64,000 bases of DNA from Moraxella porci DSM 25326 (GTDB lineage: Bacteria > Pseudomonadota > Gammaproteobacteria > Pseudomonadales > Moraxellaceae): assembly GCF_002014855.1 (NCBI RefSeq), contig NZ_MUYV01000006.1, positions 1 through 64,000 of the forward strand, read 5' to 3'. This document shows positions 47,731-56,674 of this stretch, one piece after another (position 1 is the stretch's first letter; every line of letters starts with the position of its first letter). Below the pieces are notes generated by a model, which was not told the origin of the DNA, ran no database searches, and worked only from the letters and a program-made list of their open reading frames with translations. The position numbers and the translations under genes were made by a program.

Positions 47731-48780
47731 ATGTGGTATTTAAATCCTATTAAACCAATCAATCAAACCGCACGCAAGGGGGCTGGGGACCGCCAAAACC
47801 AATTAACCAAGCCAACAGGCGCATTAGGGCAAATGGAAGAGGTGGTGATTGAATTGGCAGGTATGCAAGGTAAGGTGTGTCCAACCGCAAAACAGCTTTA
47901 TATTTGTACCTTTGCAGGCGACCATGGCATCGCTAATGCTGGGGTGTCTGCCTATCCACAGGCGGTAACTCGGCAAATGCTTTATAATTTCGCGACAGGT
48001 GGTGCGTGTATTAGCGTGATGGCACGTCATTATGGTGCGATAAGCCAAGTGATTGATTGTGGTTCAGTAGGTGAGCCTTATGCAGTGGATGGTGTGGAAC
48101 AATTTCACATTGCCCCACAAACCCAAAACTTTTTAGATGGGCCTGCCATGACTGCCGAGCAATGCCAAAAAGCCCTAGAAATTGGTAAATACAGCGTTGA
48201 AAAAGCGGTAGAACAGGGCGCGGATATTTATATTGCAGGGGAAATGGGCATTGGCAATACCACAGCAAGTTCGGCTTTAGCAGGATTATTATTAGATGAA
48301 AATGCAGAGAGTCTAACGGGCTTAGGTACAGGCGTGGATGAAAAAACCTTTGTTCATAAAACCAAAATTATTGATCAAGCCATTGATAAATATAAAGAAA
48401 CTTGTAAAGATAATCCACTGTTAGCATTACAAAGCGTTGCGGGGTTTGAGATGGTAGCAATGGTTGGTGCTTATCTGCGAGCGGCTCAATTAGGCTTGCC
48501 TGTGATTATTGGTGGATTTATTTCCGCTGTGTGTGCCTTATGTGCAGTACGCATCAATCCTGATGTTCGCCGATATATGTTATTTTCACATACATCTGCT
48601 GAATATGGCAATCAAAAAGTATTAGATGCGTTAAATGCAAAACCACTGCTGGATCTAGGTCTTAGACTCGGTGAAGGGACAGGAGCGACAACTGCATTTG
48701 GCATTATTCAATTGGCGTGTGTGGTACACGCGCAAATGGCGACCTTTGGGGAAGCTGGTGTGAGTGATAAAGATGGCTGA
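47731..48780 (+). CDS. cobT: Nicotinate-nucleotide-dimethylbenzimidazole phosphoribosyltransferase
   Basis: CobT makes alpha-ribazole phosphate, the lower-ligand precursor of cobalamin. The 349-residue protein shows the N-terminal QNQLTKPTGALG motif, FAGDHGIANAGVSAYP near residue 61, AGEMGIGNTTASSAL near 168, and the C-terminal GEGTGATTAFGI with the catalytic Glu near 312. A good ribosome site (AAAAAGGAG) lies before the ATG. The ancestral order was probably cobU-cobT-cobC-cobS, now interrupted by the defence block directly upstream. Confidence 0.95.
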   Translation: MWYLNPIKPINQTARKGAGDRQNQLTKPTGALGQMEEVVIELAGMQGKVCPTAKQLYICTFAGDHGIANAGVSAYPQAVTRQMLYNFATGGACISVMARHYGAISQVIDCGSVGEPYAVDGVEQFHIAPQTQNFLDGPAMTAEQCQKALEIGKYSVEKAVEQGADIYIAGEMGIGNTTASSALAGLLLDENAESLTGLGTGVDEKTFVHKTKIIDQAIDKYKETCKDNPLLALQSVAGFEMVAMVGAYLRAAQLGLPVIIGGFISAVCALCAVRINPDVRRYMLFSHTSAEYGNQKVLDALNAKPLLDLGLRLGEGTGATTAFGIIQLACVVHAQMATFGEAGVSDKDG

Positions 48781-49384
48781 TGAGCAACAAGGTCTTGTGC
48801 TGTCGTTTTTACGCCACGGCGAAACCGAACTGTTAACGCAAGGTTTGGTTTTGCGTGGTCGGCTTGATGATCCATTGACGGTGCAGGGTGAGCAGCAAAT
48901 GCACACTGCCATCAATACGGCACTGCCTAAGCAAAGTTGGCAGGCCATCATCTCATCGCCATTATCTCGCTGTGCCAAGATTGCCAAGCAAAAATCAGCA
49001 CAATATGGCCTGCCTATCGTGCTGATGGATGAGCTTGGTGAGATGGATTTTGGGGATTGGGAAGGGAGATTTACCGCAGAATTATTTGAACAATACCCTG
49101 ATGACATGGCGCTGTGGTGGCAAAGCCCAACGAAGTTTACACCGCCTAATGGCGAAAGCATGGCTGATTTTGCCAAACGAATTGATACTGCATTAATCAA
49201 AATCAAGCAATTTGCCCAAGCAAATCACTATGATAAACTGTGCATCATTTCGCATGGTGGGGTGATTAAATATCTATATTGTAAAGCGCAAGATTTATCG
49301 CTTGATGAGATTTTAAAACAACCTGCCGAATTGGGTGAATTTCATACATTTATCCTGCAAAATAATCGCTTGTTATTACCATGA
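48773..49384 (+). CDS. cobC: Alpha-ribazole phosphatase (histidine phosphatase)
   Basis: CobC removes phosphate from alpha-ribazole phosphate (or cobalamin phosphate). It is a 203-residue histidine phosphatase with the RHGE motif (LSFLRHGETEL near residue 15) and second catalytic His in IISHGGVIKYL near 160. The ATG at 48773 lies inside the end of cobT (8-bp overlap); a GTG at 48764 is also in frame. Its stop overlaps cobS by 4 bp. Position in the cob operon, more than sequence alone, supports this substrate. Confidence 0.87.
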   Translation: MADEQQGLVLSFLRHGETELLTQGLVLRGRLDDPLTVQGEQQMHTAINTALPKQSWQAIISSPLSRCAKIAKQKSAQYGLPIVLMDELGEMDFGDWEGRFTAELFEQYPDDMALWWQSPTKFTPPNGESMADFAKRIDTALIKIKQFAQANHYDKLCIISHGGVIKYLYCKAQDLSLDEILKQPAELGEFHTFILQNNRLLLP

Positions 49385-50133
49385 TTTATCATAAAATCAT
49401 CATACCTTTTTTAATCGCCGTGCAGTTTATGACCACGATTCCGATTAAATTACCCTGTTTGCCAAGCCGTGAACAAAACGCCTTATCCATGCTATTTTAC
49501 CCTGTCATCGGTTTGATGATTGGCGGTGTATTGTGGCTTGTGGCAAGCTATGTTCAGCTGCCGATTATGCTGTTATCTTGTGCCGTCATGGTGGTGTGGG
49601 TGTGGCTGACAGGCGGATTGCACTTGGATGGCTTGGCAGATACTGCCGATGCATGGGTCGGTGGTTTTAGCGATAGACAGCGTACATTGACGATCATGAA
49701 AGACCCAAATACAGGGGCGATGGGCGTGATCGCCATCGTGCTGTGTCTGGCGCTCAAATGGGCGGCGGTGTACTGTCTGCTTGAGCTGGATGCTGTGTTG
49801 GCGTTGTTGTTCGTACCGATGCTTGGCAGGATGTCGGCTTTGGCACTGTTTGCGACGACGCCTTATGTTCGGCAGAATGGCTTGGGTTCGGCGTTGCAAG
49901 ATGTGCCAAAATGCTTACTGTGGCTTGTCATGCTAAGCTTTGGAGCAGCTGTATTTGCATTGTCTTGGCAGATGGCTGTGGTGATGATTGGTGTGTGGGC
50001 AGTGATGCTTGCGTGGCTACGATGGCGATTTGTTGGGCGAATTGGCGGTATCACCGGCGATACAGTGGGGGCAAGCATCGAGATGGTGGAGGTGGTGATG
50101 CTGGTGGCTGTGGTGGCGATGTGTAGTCATTGA
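49381..50133 (+). CDS. cobS: Adenosylcobinamide-GDP ribazoletransferase CobS
   Basis: CobS joins GDP-cobinamide and alpha-ribazole (phosphate), the final step of cobalamin assembly, in the inner membrane. The 250-residue protein has multiple hydrophobic segments and the metal-binding motif HLDGLADTADAWVGG near residue 81, followed by MKDPNTGAMGVIAIV near 105. Its start overlaps the cobC stop by 4 bp (ATGA). With cobU, cobT and cobC it gives a complete nucleotide-loop pathway able to salvage cobinamide. Confidence 0.92.
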   Translation: MIYHKIIIPFLIAVQFMTTIPIKLPCLPSREQNALSMLFYPVIGLMIGGVLWLVASYVQLPIMLLSCAVMVVWVWLTGGLHLDGLADTADAWVGGFSDRQRTLTIMKDPNTGAMGVIAIVLCLALKWAAVYCLLELDAVLALLFVPMLGRMSALALFATTPYVRQNGLGSALQDVPKCLLWLVMLSFGAAVFALSWQMAVVMIGVWAVMLAWLRWRFVGRIGGITGDTVGASIEMVEVVMLVAVVAMCSH

Positions 50134-50204
50134 GTGGTGATTTAAAGTATGTTATGATAAAACTACTTTTGACTACCCATGACTACCAAAGATAGGGAGT
50201 GACT

Positions 50205-50486
50205 ATGGCAACTACTGTGCCAATTTCTCTAAAAATACATCCTGATATCAAACAGCGTCTGCAAGTGATTGCCAAAACTCAAAAACGCTCAGTGCATGGA
50301 ATTTTGTGTGAGTTGGTTGAGAATTTTGTCAAAGAGCAACAGATGCAAGATGAGCATCAGGCATGGATTGAAGAGCAGGTTATGGCGGTGTATCAGCGTG
50401 TGCAACACGAAGGATGGCAAGGTACGCCATCGACACAAGTTCATGCCGATATAAGAGCCAAGATGAGACAATATGCAGGCGAGTGA
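50205..50486 (+). CDS. Ribbon-helix-helix-like antitoxin
   Basis: This 93-residue protein has an N-terminal CopG/RHH-like region (VPISLKIHPDIKQRLQVIAKTQKRSVHGILCELVENFV) and a charged C-terminal half that would bind the partner toxin. The ATG at 50205 has GGGAG 5 bp upstream. The RelE/ParE-type gene follows at once. The pair sits just behind cobS, possibly a stabilising module for the cob/defence region. Confidence 0.75.
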   Translation: MATTVPISLKIHPDIKQRLQVIAKTQKRSVHGILCELVENFVKEQQMQDEHQAWIEEQVMAVYQRVQHEGWQGTPSTQVHADIRAKMRQYAGE

Positions 50487-50487
50487 T

Positions 50488-50823
50488 ATGAATGATTATC
50501 ACATCGAATACAGTCCAGAGTCGCAGCTGAATTTGGAGAAAATTGCTCAATATTATGTGGATGTGCTTGGTTATGAACAAGCGATGAATCTGATGGAGAG
50601 GATCTTTGTGGCGATTGATTCTCTGTCGTTTATGCCGATGCGTTGCCCAAAAGTGCATTGGCATAGCCACATTCATAAATTGGTGGTGCCAAGCCTACCG
50701 TATGTGGCGTATTTTACCATTTCCCAAAATCCCATCAACAGAGTTGAGATTTTGCAAATTATGCATGGCTCAAAGTCTGACGCCAAGTTAATCGAACACT
50801 ATCAAGGCTTCACGGCTTTTTAA
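50488..50823 (+). CDS. RelE/ParE superfamily toxin
   Basis: This 111-residue protein resembles ParE/RelE toxins: YHIEYSPESQLNLEKIAQYYVD at the N-terminus, SFMPMRCPKVHWHSHIHKLVV in the middle and PYVAYFTISQ, VEILQIMHGSK in the C-terminal core. The ATG at 50488 follows the antitoxin stop by one base; an in-frame ATG at 50473 would make an overlap. Its end overlaps the end of metR by 14 bp in convergent orientation. Whether it poisons ribosomes or gyrase is not decided by sequence. Confidence 0.78.
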   Translation: MNDYHIEYSPESQLNLEKIAQYYVDVLGYEQAMNLMERIFVAIDSLSFMPMRCPKVHWHSHIHKLVVPSLPYVAYFTISQNPINRVEILQIMHGSKSDAKLIEHYQGFTAF

Positions 50824-51697
50824 TCCCATCTAACAATCCCAAAAATCCCTTCATAAAATCCAACTGCCGATCATCAGTGCGAAACGCTGCATATAGCTGA
50901 CAATACACGCCGCTGCCCAGTGGGCGAGATACCACCCAGCCTTTACGCTCATATTCTGCCACGACCCAATCAGGCAGGGCCGCCACGCCACGCTCAGATG
51001 CCACCAGTTGAATCAGCATGGCGGTCAGTTCTGTGGTGCGAATATGTGCAGGTGTGATGCCGGCAGGGGCGAGAAATTTGGCAATGACATCAAGGCGACT
51101 TTCTTCGACAGGATAGGCAATCAAAGTCTGATTGCTGAGCATCTCAGCACTGATGGTATCTAGACCTGCCAAGCGATGTGCAGGCGAGAGTACCAGACGG
51201 CTTTCATAAGTAAATAGCGGCTGATAGCTGATACCTTCCATCGGCAAGTCACTGGCGGTGATCAATAGATCAATCTCATTATCAATCAGCATCTGATGTG
51301 GCTCAGGTTCAAAGCCTGTGGCAAAATCCAATTCCACGTCGCTGTACTGCTTGCGATACACATTCAAAATCGGCATCAGCCAGTCAAAGCAGCTGTGGCA
51401 CTCACTGGCCAGTCTCAGCCGTCCTGCCTGACCGTGAGCCAGTCTGCGGATGTCGGATTTGGTGCGTGCGACTTGCGGCAGAATATTATCCGCCAGCTGC
51501 AGCATCAAAAGTCCTGCAGGCGTGAAACTGATAGGGCGAGTGCGACGATTCACCAGTGTGATGTCATAGAAGCTTTCAAGCTCTTTAAGCTGATGACTGA
51601 TGGCAGATGCGGTGAGATTCATCTCTTCGGCAGTGGTGGCAAGCGAGCCGTGACGCTTGAGCGTGCTGAGCATTTGTAGATGTCGGATTTCGAGCAT
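50810..51697 (-). CDS. metR: LysR-type regulator MetR
   Basis: MetR is a LysR regulator of methionine synthesis that uses homocysteine as co-effector. The protein aligns along its length with E. coli MetR as I remember it: MLEIRHLQ at the start, the helix-turn-helix NLTASAISHQLKELE, RLRLASECHSCFDWLMP near residue 92, LIAYPVEESRLDV near 195 and ERGVAALPDWVV near 236. The ATG at 51697 matches the usual start; one at 51703 and a longer frame are also open. It converges on the toxin gene behind the B12 salvage genes. B12 feeds MetH, which MetR commonly controls, so the neighbourhood makes metabolic sense. Confidence 0.85.
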   Translation of the reverse strand: MLEIRHLQMLSTLKRHGSLATTAEEMNLTASAISHQLKELESFYDITLVNRRTRPISFTPAGLLMLQLADNILPQVARTKSDIRRLAHGQAGRLRLASECHSCFDWLMPILNVYRKQYSDVELDFATGFEPEPHQMLIDNEIDLLITASDLPMEGISYQPLFTYESRLVLSPAHRLAGLDTISAEMLSNQTLIAYPVEESRLDVIAKFLAPAGITPAHIRTTELTAMLIQLVASERGVAALPDWVVAEYERKGWVVSRPLGSGVYCQLYAAFRTDDRQLDFMKGFLGLLDGIKKP

Positions 51698-51891
51698 GGT
51701 CATTGATCTGCTGAAAATTTGTACAATTATAGCATAAGCATGCATAAAGTGAATATTTTTTCATGCCTATCAGCCTAAAGTGAGTTTTATTCAGCTTTGG
51801 ATGGCTTACTAAGATATCATTGCAAAATCGCTTAAATTATGATGAAATTTGGCTGATTGCCATGATGATTGACGATGATAAGGGTAGAAAA

Positions 51892-52566
51892 ATGAAACAG
51901 TGGTTATTGTGCGTAAGTTTGGGACTGTCGATGTCTGCGATGGCGATGACAAATGACAGTCAGCAATGCGAGTTCTTGGTAGAAGGAGGTAATCCAATTG
52001 CCAATACACATTTGGGCTTTGCCGATGGCGTAGTTTCTCTTGAAGGCTGCGAAGAAGGATTGTTTGTCTTTTCTGATACCACATCACCACAAAGGCAAGT
52101 CGGCTTTGTGGATAAATTTGGTAATCAGGTGATTGAGCCAAGCCCTGATATTGCCTTTGCTCGTCCCTTTAAAGATGGCGTGTCTATTGTAACATCACAA
52201 GATACAAAATATGGCTTGATCAATCCCAAAGGAGAATGGATACTCAAGCCTACTTACGATGGTATTTATGATTTTAAAAATGGTGTAGCAATCGCAATCA
52301 ATAAAAAAGGTGATACTTTTGACCATGCGTTGATTGATACCACTGGGCGTGAAGTTATTGCCATGCAGTCGGCGAATATTTATGAATTTGGCAATGCACC
52401 GATTGAAAAATATATCATGATAAAGTATGACGAAAATGATAATTTATATTCGGCATTATATAATAAAGATGGCACGGTGCTGATCGCTATGGATAGGCAA
52501 ACCATTTCTTATGATGAACAAACAGGCGAAATAACCGTTTGCCATTGGCAGCAAGACTGCCATTAA
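51892..52566 (+). CDS. Exported WG-repeat protein
   Basis: This 224-residue protein starts at an ATG preceded by AAGGG and has a signal peptide (KQWLLCVSLGLSMSAMAM). Later WG-type repeats are visible, such as VGFVDKFGNQVIEPSP, YGLINPKGEWILKPTYDG and a weaker ALIDTTGREVI. It has four cysteines, one near the start of the mature part and one near the end (CHWQQDCH), so disulphides are possible. It resembles the protein at 24041-24745 in layout. No function is known. Confidence 0.75.
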   Translation: MKQWLLCVSLGLSMSAMAMTNDSQQCEFLVEGGNPIANTHLGFADGVVSLEGCEEGLFVFSDTTSPQRQVGFVDKFGNQVIEPSPDIAFARPFKDGVSIVTSQDTKYGLINPKGEWILKPTYDGIYDFKNGVAIAINKKGDTFDHALIDTTGREVIAMQSANIYEFGNAPIEKYIMIKYDENDNLYSALYNKDGTVLIAMDRQTISYDEQTGEITVCHWQQDCH

Positions 52567-52692
52567 AACAATGACAAATTTGTCCAAATCAAATTTGATA
52601 ATAAAAAATTACTTACAATCGAGCGGTTTTCTGCTAGGATAGGCACTATTTTTGGTGGTTTATCTACGCTTGATTGATATTGGTTGGCAGTT

Positions 52693-53337
52693 ATGGATAT
52701 TATTTTGCAAATGATTGATTTTATTTTAAATATTGATCAACATTTGGCAGTGTTTTTGCACGATTATGGGATGTGGATTTATGGCATCTTATTTCTGATT
52801 ATCTTTGTGGAGACGGGGTTTGTGGTGATGCCGTTTTTGCCAGGGGACAGCTTGTTGTTCGCGGCAGGGGCGTTGGCGGCATTTACAGGTGCGCTCAATC
52901 CGGCTTTTTTGATCGTGCTTTTGTTTGTGGCGGCGGTGCTTGGTGATACGCTCAACTACCATATCGGTAAGTACATCGGGCCAAAAGTCTTTGACATTGA
53001 CTCAAAATGGATCAACAAACAGCACCTGATCAATACCCAAAAATTCTTTGCCAAGCATGGCGGCAAGACGATCATCTTTGCGCGCTTTATCCCGTTTGCA
53101 CGGACTTTTGCGCCGTTCGTGGCAGGCGCAGGCAGTATGGATTACAAGTATTTTTTAAGCTACAATGTCATCGGTGGCTTTTTGTGGATCGCCTCATTTG
53201 TGCTGCTCGGTTACTTTTTTGGCAATCAACCAGTCATCAAAGACAACTTCACCTATGTGATCTTTGGCATCATTGGCTTTAGCGTGCTGCCTGTGATTTT
53301 CTCATTCATCAAACAAAAACTCAAAAAAACCGCCTAA
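52693..53337 (+). CDS. DedA family membrane protein (second copy)
   Basis: This 214-residue inner-membrane protein is a DedA/VTT member: FVMPFLPGDSLLFAAGALAA near residue 48, the RFIPFARTFAPFVAGAG motif near 136 with conserved arginines, and a terminal hydrophobic helix. It looks closer to the YqjA/YghB branch than the first DedA at 883-1503. The ATG at 52693 was preferred to a TTG 9 bp upstream. It is monocistronic and ends at a hairpin shared with bamE. Confidence 0.87.
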   Translation: MDIILQMIDFILNIDQHLAVFLHDYGMWIYGILFLIIFVETGFVVMPFLPGDSLLFAAGALAAFTGALNPAFLIVLLFVAAVLGDTLNYHIGKYIGPKVFDIDSKWINKQHLINTQKFFAKHGGKTIIFARFIPFARTFAPFVAGAGSMDYKYFLSYNVIGGFLWIASFVLLGYFFGNQPVIKDNFTYVIFGIIGFSVLPVIFSFIKQKLKKTA

Positions 53338-53385
53338 GCCATCAGCATCGCCAAGCCATTGAAAGTCATCGCTTGGTCATTAGCC

Positions 53386-53414
53386 AAAAAAAGCTGCACC
53401 AAAGTGCAGCTTTT
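53386..53414. terminator. Bidirectional terminator between dedA and bamE
   Basis: AAAAGCTGCAC pairs with GTGCAGCTTTT around a 4-base loop, with A- and T-rich flanks on both sides. It suits both the dedA (+) and bamE (-) transcripts. Confidence 0.82.
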
Positions 53415-53433
53415 ACGCCTAAAGATCAAAAGA

Positions 53434-53808
53434 TCAATGGCGTATGGCAGGCAGGCTGTCACGGCCATCGATGCGCACCACTTGACCTTGATTGTTAAAG
53501 TAAATGCTTAGGTACTGTGAGGCATTTTTGATGTCTGCTTTGTCTTTGCGCTTGCCATCGGTACCTGCGGTATAATCATAGATATAATCCCAGCGATTCG
53601 GTGCCAGTGTGTCTTTGAGTGCAGGCGAACCCAAAATATACAGCACCTGATTGGCACTCATGCCGACTTGCACTTGGGCAGCCTGTGCGGCGGTCAGTGG
53701 CGTGCCTTGAGGCAGATCGATGGTATAGACACGAAATGCGCTGCAGCCGCTTAAAGTCAGCACAGCAGCCATGCCCAAAGTCAGCAGGGATAAAGTTGGC
53801 TTTTTCAT
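53434..53808 (-). CDS. bamE: Outer membrane assembly lipoprotein BamE
   Basis: BamE is a small lipoprotein of the BAM complex that folds outer-membrane proteins. The 124-residue product has a signal peptide ending in the lipobox LTLSGC (Cys near residue 22), then the SmpA/OmlA fold with VGMSANQVLYILGSP near 50 and WDYIYDY near 72. The ATG at 53808 was chosen because it starts the signal peptide; upstream codons in frame look non-coding. It is divergent from fur, an arrangement shared with Pseudomonas and Acinetobacter. Confidence 0.9.
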   Translation of the reverse strand: MKKPTLSLLTLGMAAVLTLSGCSAFRVYTIDLPQGTPLTAAQAAQVQVGMSANQVLYILGSPALKDTLAPNRWDYIYDYTAGTDGKRKDKADIKNASQYLSIYFNNQGQVVRIDGRDSLPAIRH

Positions 53809-54115
53809 TGTATTTCCAATTTTTTGTTTCAATTTAAGGGCTGATGATCTGATGGATGCCACCATATTAAACAAAGGTCGGCGATTATGCAAGCATCTTT
53901 TGGTTTTTGGTGGGATTTTTCGGCCATCATTGCCGCCAAAGCATTGTGATTATCATCGATGGCTGATTTGTGTGGTGGTTGTGTGATTATCAGGTGCAAG
54001 ATGTCGGATTTTATGGTAAATTATCCTGCATGGATCATCATTGATGAATGTGCGCTCGTTGCGCGTTTTTAGACTTTAATGAATTTGGTTATTTAGTTGA
54101 TTTTGGGGTTGTGAT
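53809..54115. other. bamE-fur divergent intergenic region
   Basis: This 307-bp stretch separates the divergent bamE and fur genes and must carry both promoters. A small GCGC hairpin near 54052-54065 followed by TTTTT was noticed, but it is too weak to call. No Fur box or other element could be assigned with confidence. Confidence 0.4.
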
Positions 54116-54550
54116 ATGGCATTTACCAACAAAGATTTGCGCAAGGCGGGATTGAAAGTGACGCTGCCGCGCATCAAGATTTTGGAGCTTTTGGAAAGCG
54201 CCGAGAATCATCACATGAGCGCGGAGGATGTGTACCGTGCCTTGGCGGATCAGGGCGAAGATGTGGGCTTGGCGACGGTGTATCGCGTGCTGACACAGTT
54301 TGAGCAGGCAGGCATCGTTGAGCGTCATAATTTTGAGAATAACCTATCGGTGTTTGAGATCGTCCAAGATGAGCATCATGACCATCTGGTGTGCGATGTG
54401 TGCGGTAAGATCGTCGAGTTTCACAATGCCTTGATCGAAGAAGAGCAGTTTAAGGTCGCAGAAGCGCATAATTTTAAGCTGTCGGGGCATTCTCTGGTGC
54501 TGTATGGTGTCTGTGACAGCCCAGATTGCCAAAAGTCATTGGGCGAGTAA
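54116..54550 (+). CDS. fur: Ferric uptake regulator Fur
   Basis: Fur is the iron-responsive repressor of iron uptake genes. The 144-residue protein has the N-terminal winged helix (LRKAGLKVTLPRIKILELL, SAEDVYRALADQGEDVGLATVYRVL) and the metal-binding DEHHDHLVCDVCGKIVEF near residue 82, with further Cys near the C-terminus (CDSPDCQK). The length is typical. A terminator follows before the convergent pilT gene. Confidence 0.96.
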   Translation: MAFTNKDLRKAGLKVTLPRIKILELLESAENHHMSAEDVYRALADQGEDVGLATVYRVLTQFEQAGIVERHNFENNLSVFEIVQDEHHDHLVCDVCGKIVEFHNALIEEEQFKVAEAHNFKLSGHSLVLYGVCDSPDCQKSLGE

Positions 54551-54611
54551 TTCAAGCCATCCCAAAAATTGATGGCATGCATCATCTGATCAGTAGTCAC
54601 CTTTGTCTCCA

Positions 54612-54636
54612 AACCCAGCGTTTTGCTGGGTTTTTT
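54612..54636 (+). terminator. Terminator after fur
   Basis: AACCCAGC pairs with GCTGGGTT around a 5-base loop and is followed by a T-run. It lies about 60 bp past fur and 5 bp before the end of pilT on the other strand. Confidence 0.82.
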
Positions 54637-54640
54637 GTGG

Positions 54641-55693
54641 CTAAAAGCGCAGATGATCGGCGTGCGCATTGGCCGTTTGGCTTGTGATCTTGGCTTGATG
54701 GATCAGCTTGCTTAGATGTTGATCCAGACTGATCATGCCTTGGCTTGCGCCCATTTGGATGATCGAGGGCAGCTGTGAGAGTTTGTTTTCGCGGATTAAA
54801 TTGGCCACAGCTGGCGTGTTTTTTAGGATCTCAAAAGCAGCAACGCGCCCGCCACCGACAGCAGGCAGCAGCCTTTGGGCGATGACGGCGGCGAGCGAAT
54901 CGGCAAGTAAGGTGCGGATCAGCTGTTTTTCGTGACCATCAAAGACATCGACGATGCGATCGATGCTTTTGGCCGCGCTGACGGTGTGCAGCGTCGCTAA
55001 CACCAGATGGCCTGTCTCGGCAGCGGTGAGTGCGAGGCGTATGGTCTCAAGATCGCGCAGCTCGCCCACCAAAATCACATCAGGATCTTCACGCAGTGCT
55101 GAGCGTAGCGCTTGGCCAAAACCCATCGTCGAGCTGCCGACTTGACGCTGATTGATGAGTGACAGCTGACAGCGATGCTCAAACTCGATGGGATCTTCGA
55201 TGGTTAAAATGTGTGATTTTTGGCTTTGATTGATGTGATCGATGAGGCTGGCAAGCGTTGTTGATTTGCCCGATCCTGTCGCGCCTGTCACCAGCACCAA
55301 GCCAGATCTAAGTTTGGTGATCTCGATCAGGCTTTGGCGCACAAACTCATCATCGATGAGTGTGGTTAACCTTGGCACCTGATCGGCGATGAGGCGAAAC
55401 ACCGCAGCCGCTCCTTGCGCTTGAAAAAACGCATTTACCCGAAAGCGACCACTGCTCTTCGTACTGATGACAAAATCATGCTCAAGTTTATTCTGCCACT
55501 GCTCAAAATCCACCTTTGACATGATCGATGAGAGCATCGCGCGGATCTGTGCATCTGTCATCACTGGCATATCCAGTACTGACAGCTCGCCATCGATACG
55601 CAGCATCACAGGCTTTTGGGCTGAGAGATGTAGATCAGAGGCGCCTTTGGCATGGGCAAAAGCCAATAGATCACCTAAAGTTGGGGTATTCAT
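54641..55693 (-). CDS. pilT: Type IV pilus retraction ATPase PilT
   Basis: PilT powers pilus retraction and twitching motility as a cytoplasmic hexameric ATPase. The 350-residue protein has Walker A GATGSGKST near residues 137-145, the Asp box (ILTIEDPIEFEH), Walker B DVILVGELRD and the His box TGHLVLATLHT. The C-terminal AIRNLI-like motif is represented by TPAVANLIRENK. The ATG at 55693 is preceded by AAGGAA at good spacing. It diverges from yggS, as in Pseudomonas, but no pilU follows. Confidence 0.92.
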   Translation of the reverse strand: MNTPTLGDLLAFAHAKGASDLHLSAQKPVMLRIDGELSVLDMPVMTDAQIRAMLSSIMSKVDFEQWQNKLEHDFVISTKSSGRFRVNAFFQAQGAAAVFRLIADQVPRLTTLIDDEFVRQSLIEITKLRSGLVLVTGATGSGKSTTLASLIDHINQSQKSHILTIEDPIEFEHRCQLSLINQRQVGSSTMGFGQALRSALREDPDVILVGELRDLETIRLALTAAETGHLVLATLHTVSAAKSIDRIVDVFDGHEKQLIRTLLADSLAAVIAQRLLPAVGGGRVAAFEILKNTPAVANLIRENKLSQLPSIIQMGASQGMISLDQHLSKLIHQAKITSQTANAHADHLRF

Positions 55694-55876
55694 AGGCAAT
55701 GTTCCTTATGATTGATCTTGTTATTTGTTAGGTTATTAAAGCAAAACCCGTCTGATTTCACAAGTGCCATCACAAATTATGCTACAATGTTGATGGATGT
55801 GCGTCATCATAGACGATGACGAGTTGACACATGGTTTTATTTAATCAATCAAGCCAAGCAAAATTTCGAGGTGTGT

Positions 55877-56563
55877 ATGCATTGGGATAAATCTAAGCTG
55901 CTAATCAATTATCAACAAGTCCTACAAGCATTAGATGCCGCCAATCAAGCAGCCAATCGCCAATCACCTGCCGGCCTTTTGGCGGTATCAAAAACCAAAC
56001 CTGCGACGATGATCCGAGCGCTGTACGAGGCAGGTCAGCAGGATTTTGGTGAAAATTACCTGCAAGAAGCATTGGATAAGATCGATGAGCTCAAAGATCT
56101 GCCGATCACTTGGCATTATATCGGCAGCATTCAGCGCAACAAGACCCGAGACATCGCCAAATATTTTGATTGGGTGCATACCATCGAGCGCGAGGTCATC
56201 GCCAAGCGCCTTAATGAGCAGCGAGCAGGGCTTGCGCCTTTAAATGTGCTGATTCAGGTGAATATCGATGATGAAGACAGTAAATCTGGCTGCTTGCCTG
56301 ATGAGCTGCCATCACTGATCAGCTCGATGATGGGCTATGAAAATCTGTGCTTGCGTGGGCTGATGGTGATTCCTGATAAGGCAGGTGGTGATGCCTTTGT
56401 GCGCACCAAAGCGTTGTTTGATGAGATGGCTGAGCGGTTCAAGCTGCCACAGTGGGACAGTCTTAGCATGGGCATGAGTGGGGATATGGCGGAGGCTGTG
56501 GCAAATGGCTCAACCATGGTGCGTGTGGGAACGGCGATTTTTGGGGCGCGAGAGTACGCATAA
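55877..56563 (+). CDS. PLP homeostasis protein YggS
   Basis: This 228-residue protein belongs to the YggS/PROSC family of PLP-binding proteins that control vitamin B6 and amino-acid balance, without known enzyme activity. The PLP lysine is in LLAVSKTKPA near residue 35. Other family motifs are DFGENYLQEALDK, WHYIGSIQRNKTRDIAKYFDWVHTI and SMGMSGDMAEAVANGSTMVRVGTAIFG. The ATG at 55877 has GAGG 5 bp upstream; a GTG at 55871 is also in frame. Confidence 0.94.
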   Translation: MHWDKSKLLINYQQVLQALDAANQAANRQSPAGLLAVSKTKPATMIRALYEAGQQDFGENYLQEALDKIDELKDLPITWHYIGSIQRNKTRDIAKYFDWVHTIEREVIAKRLNEQRAGLAPLNVLIQVNIDDEDSKSGCLPDELPSLISSMMGYENLCLRGLMVIPDKAGGDAFVRTKALFDEMAERFKLPQWDSLSMGMSGDMAEAVANGSTMVRVGTAIFGAREYA

Positions 56564-56674
56564 CGACTGCATCAAGATGATTTGATGGCATATAAATTTT
56601 AATAGATATATTCTAAATATATGTTTATAATAGCAAGCTGAGTCAAGTCATCTTTTGAGCCAGTGAGAGTGCCG

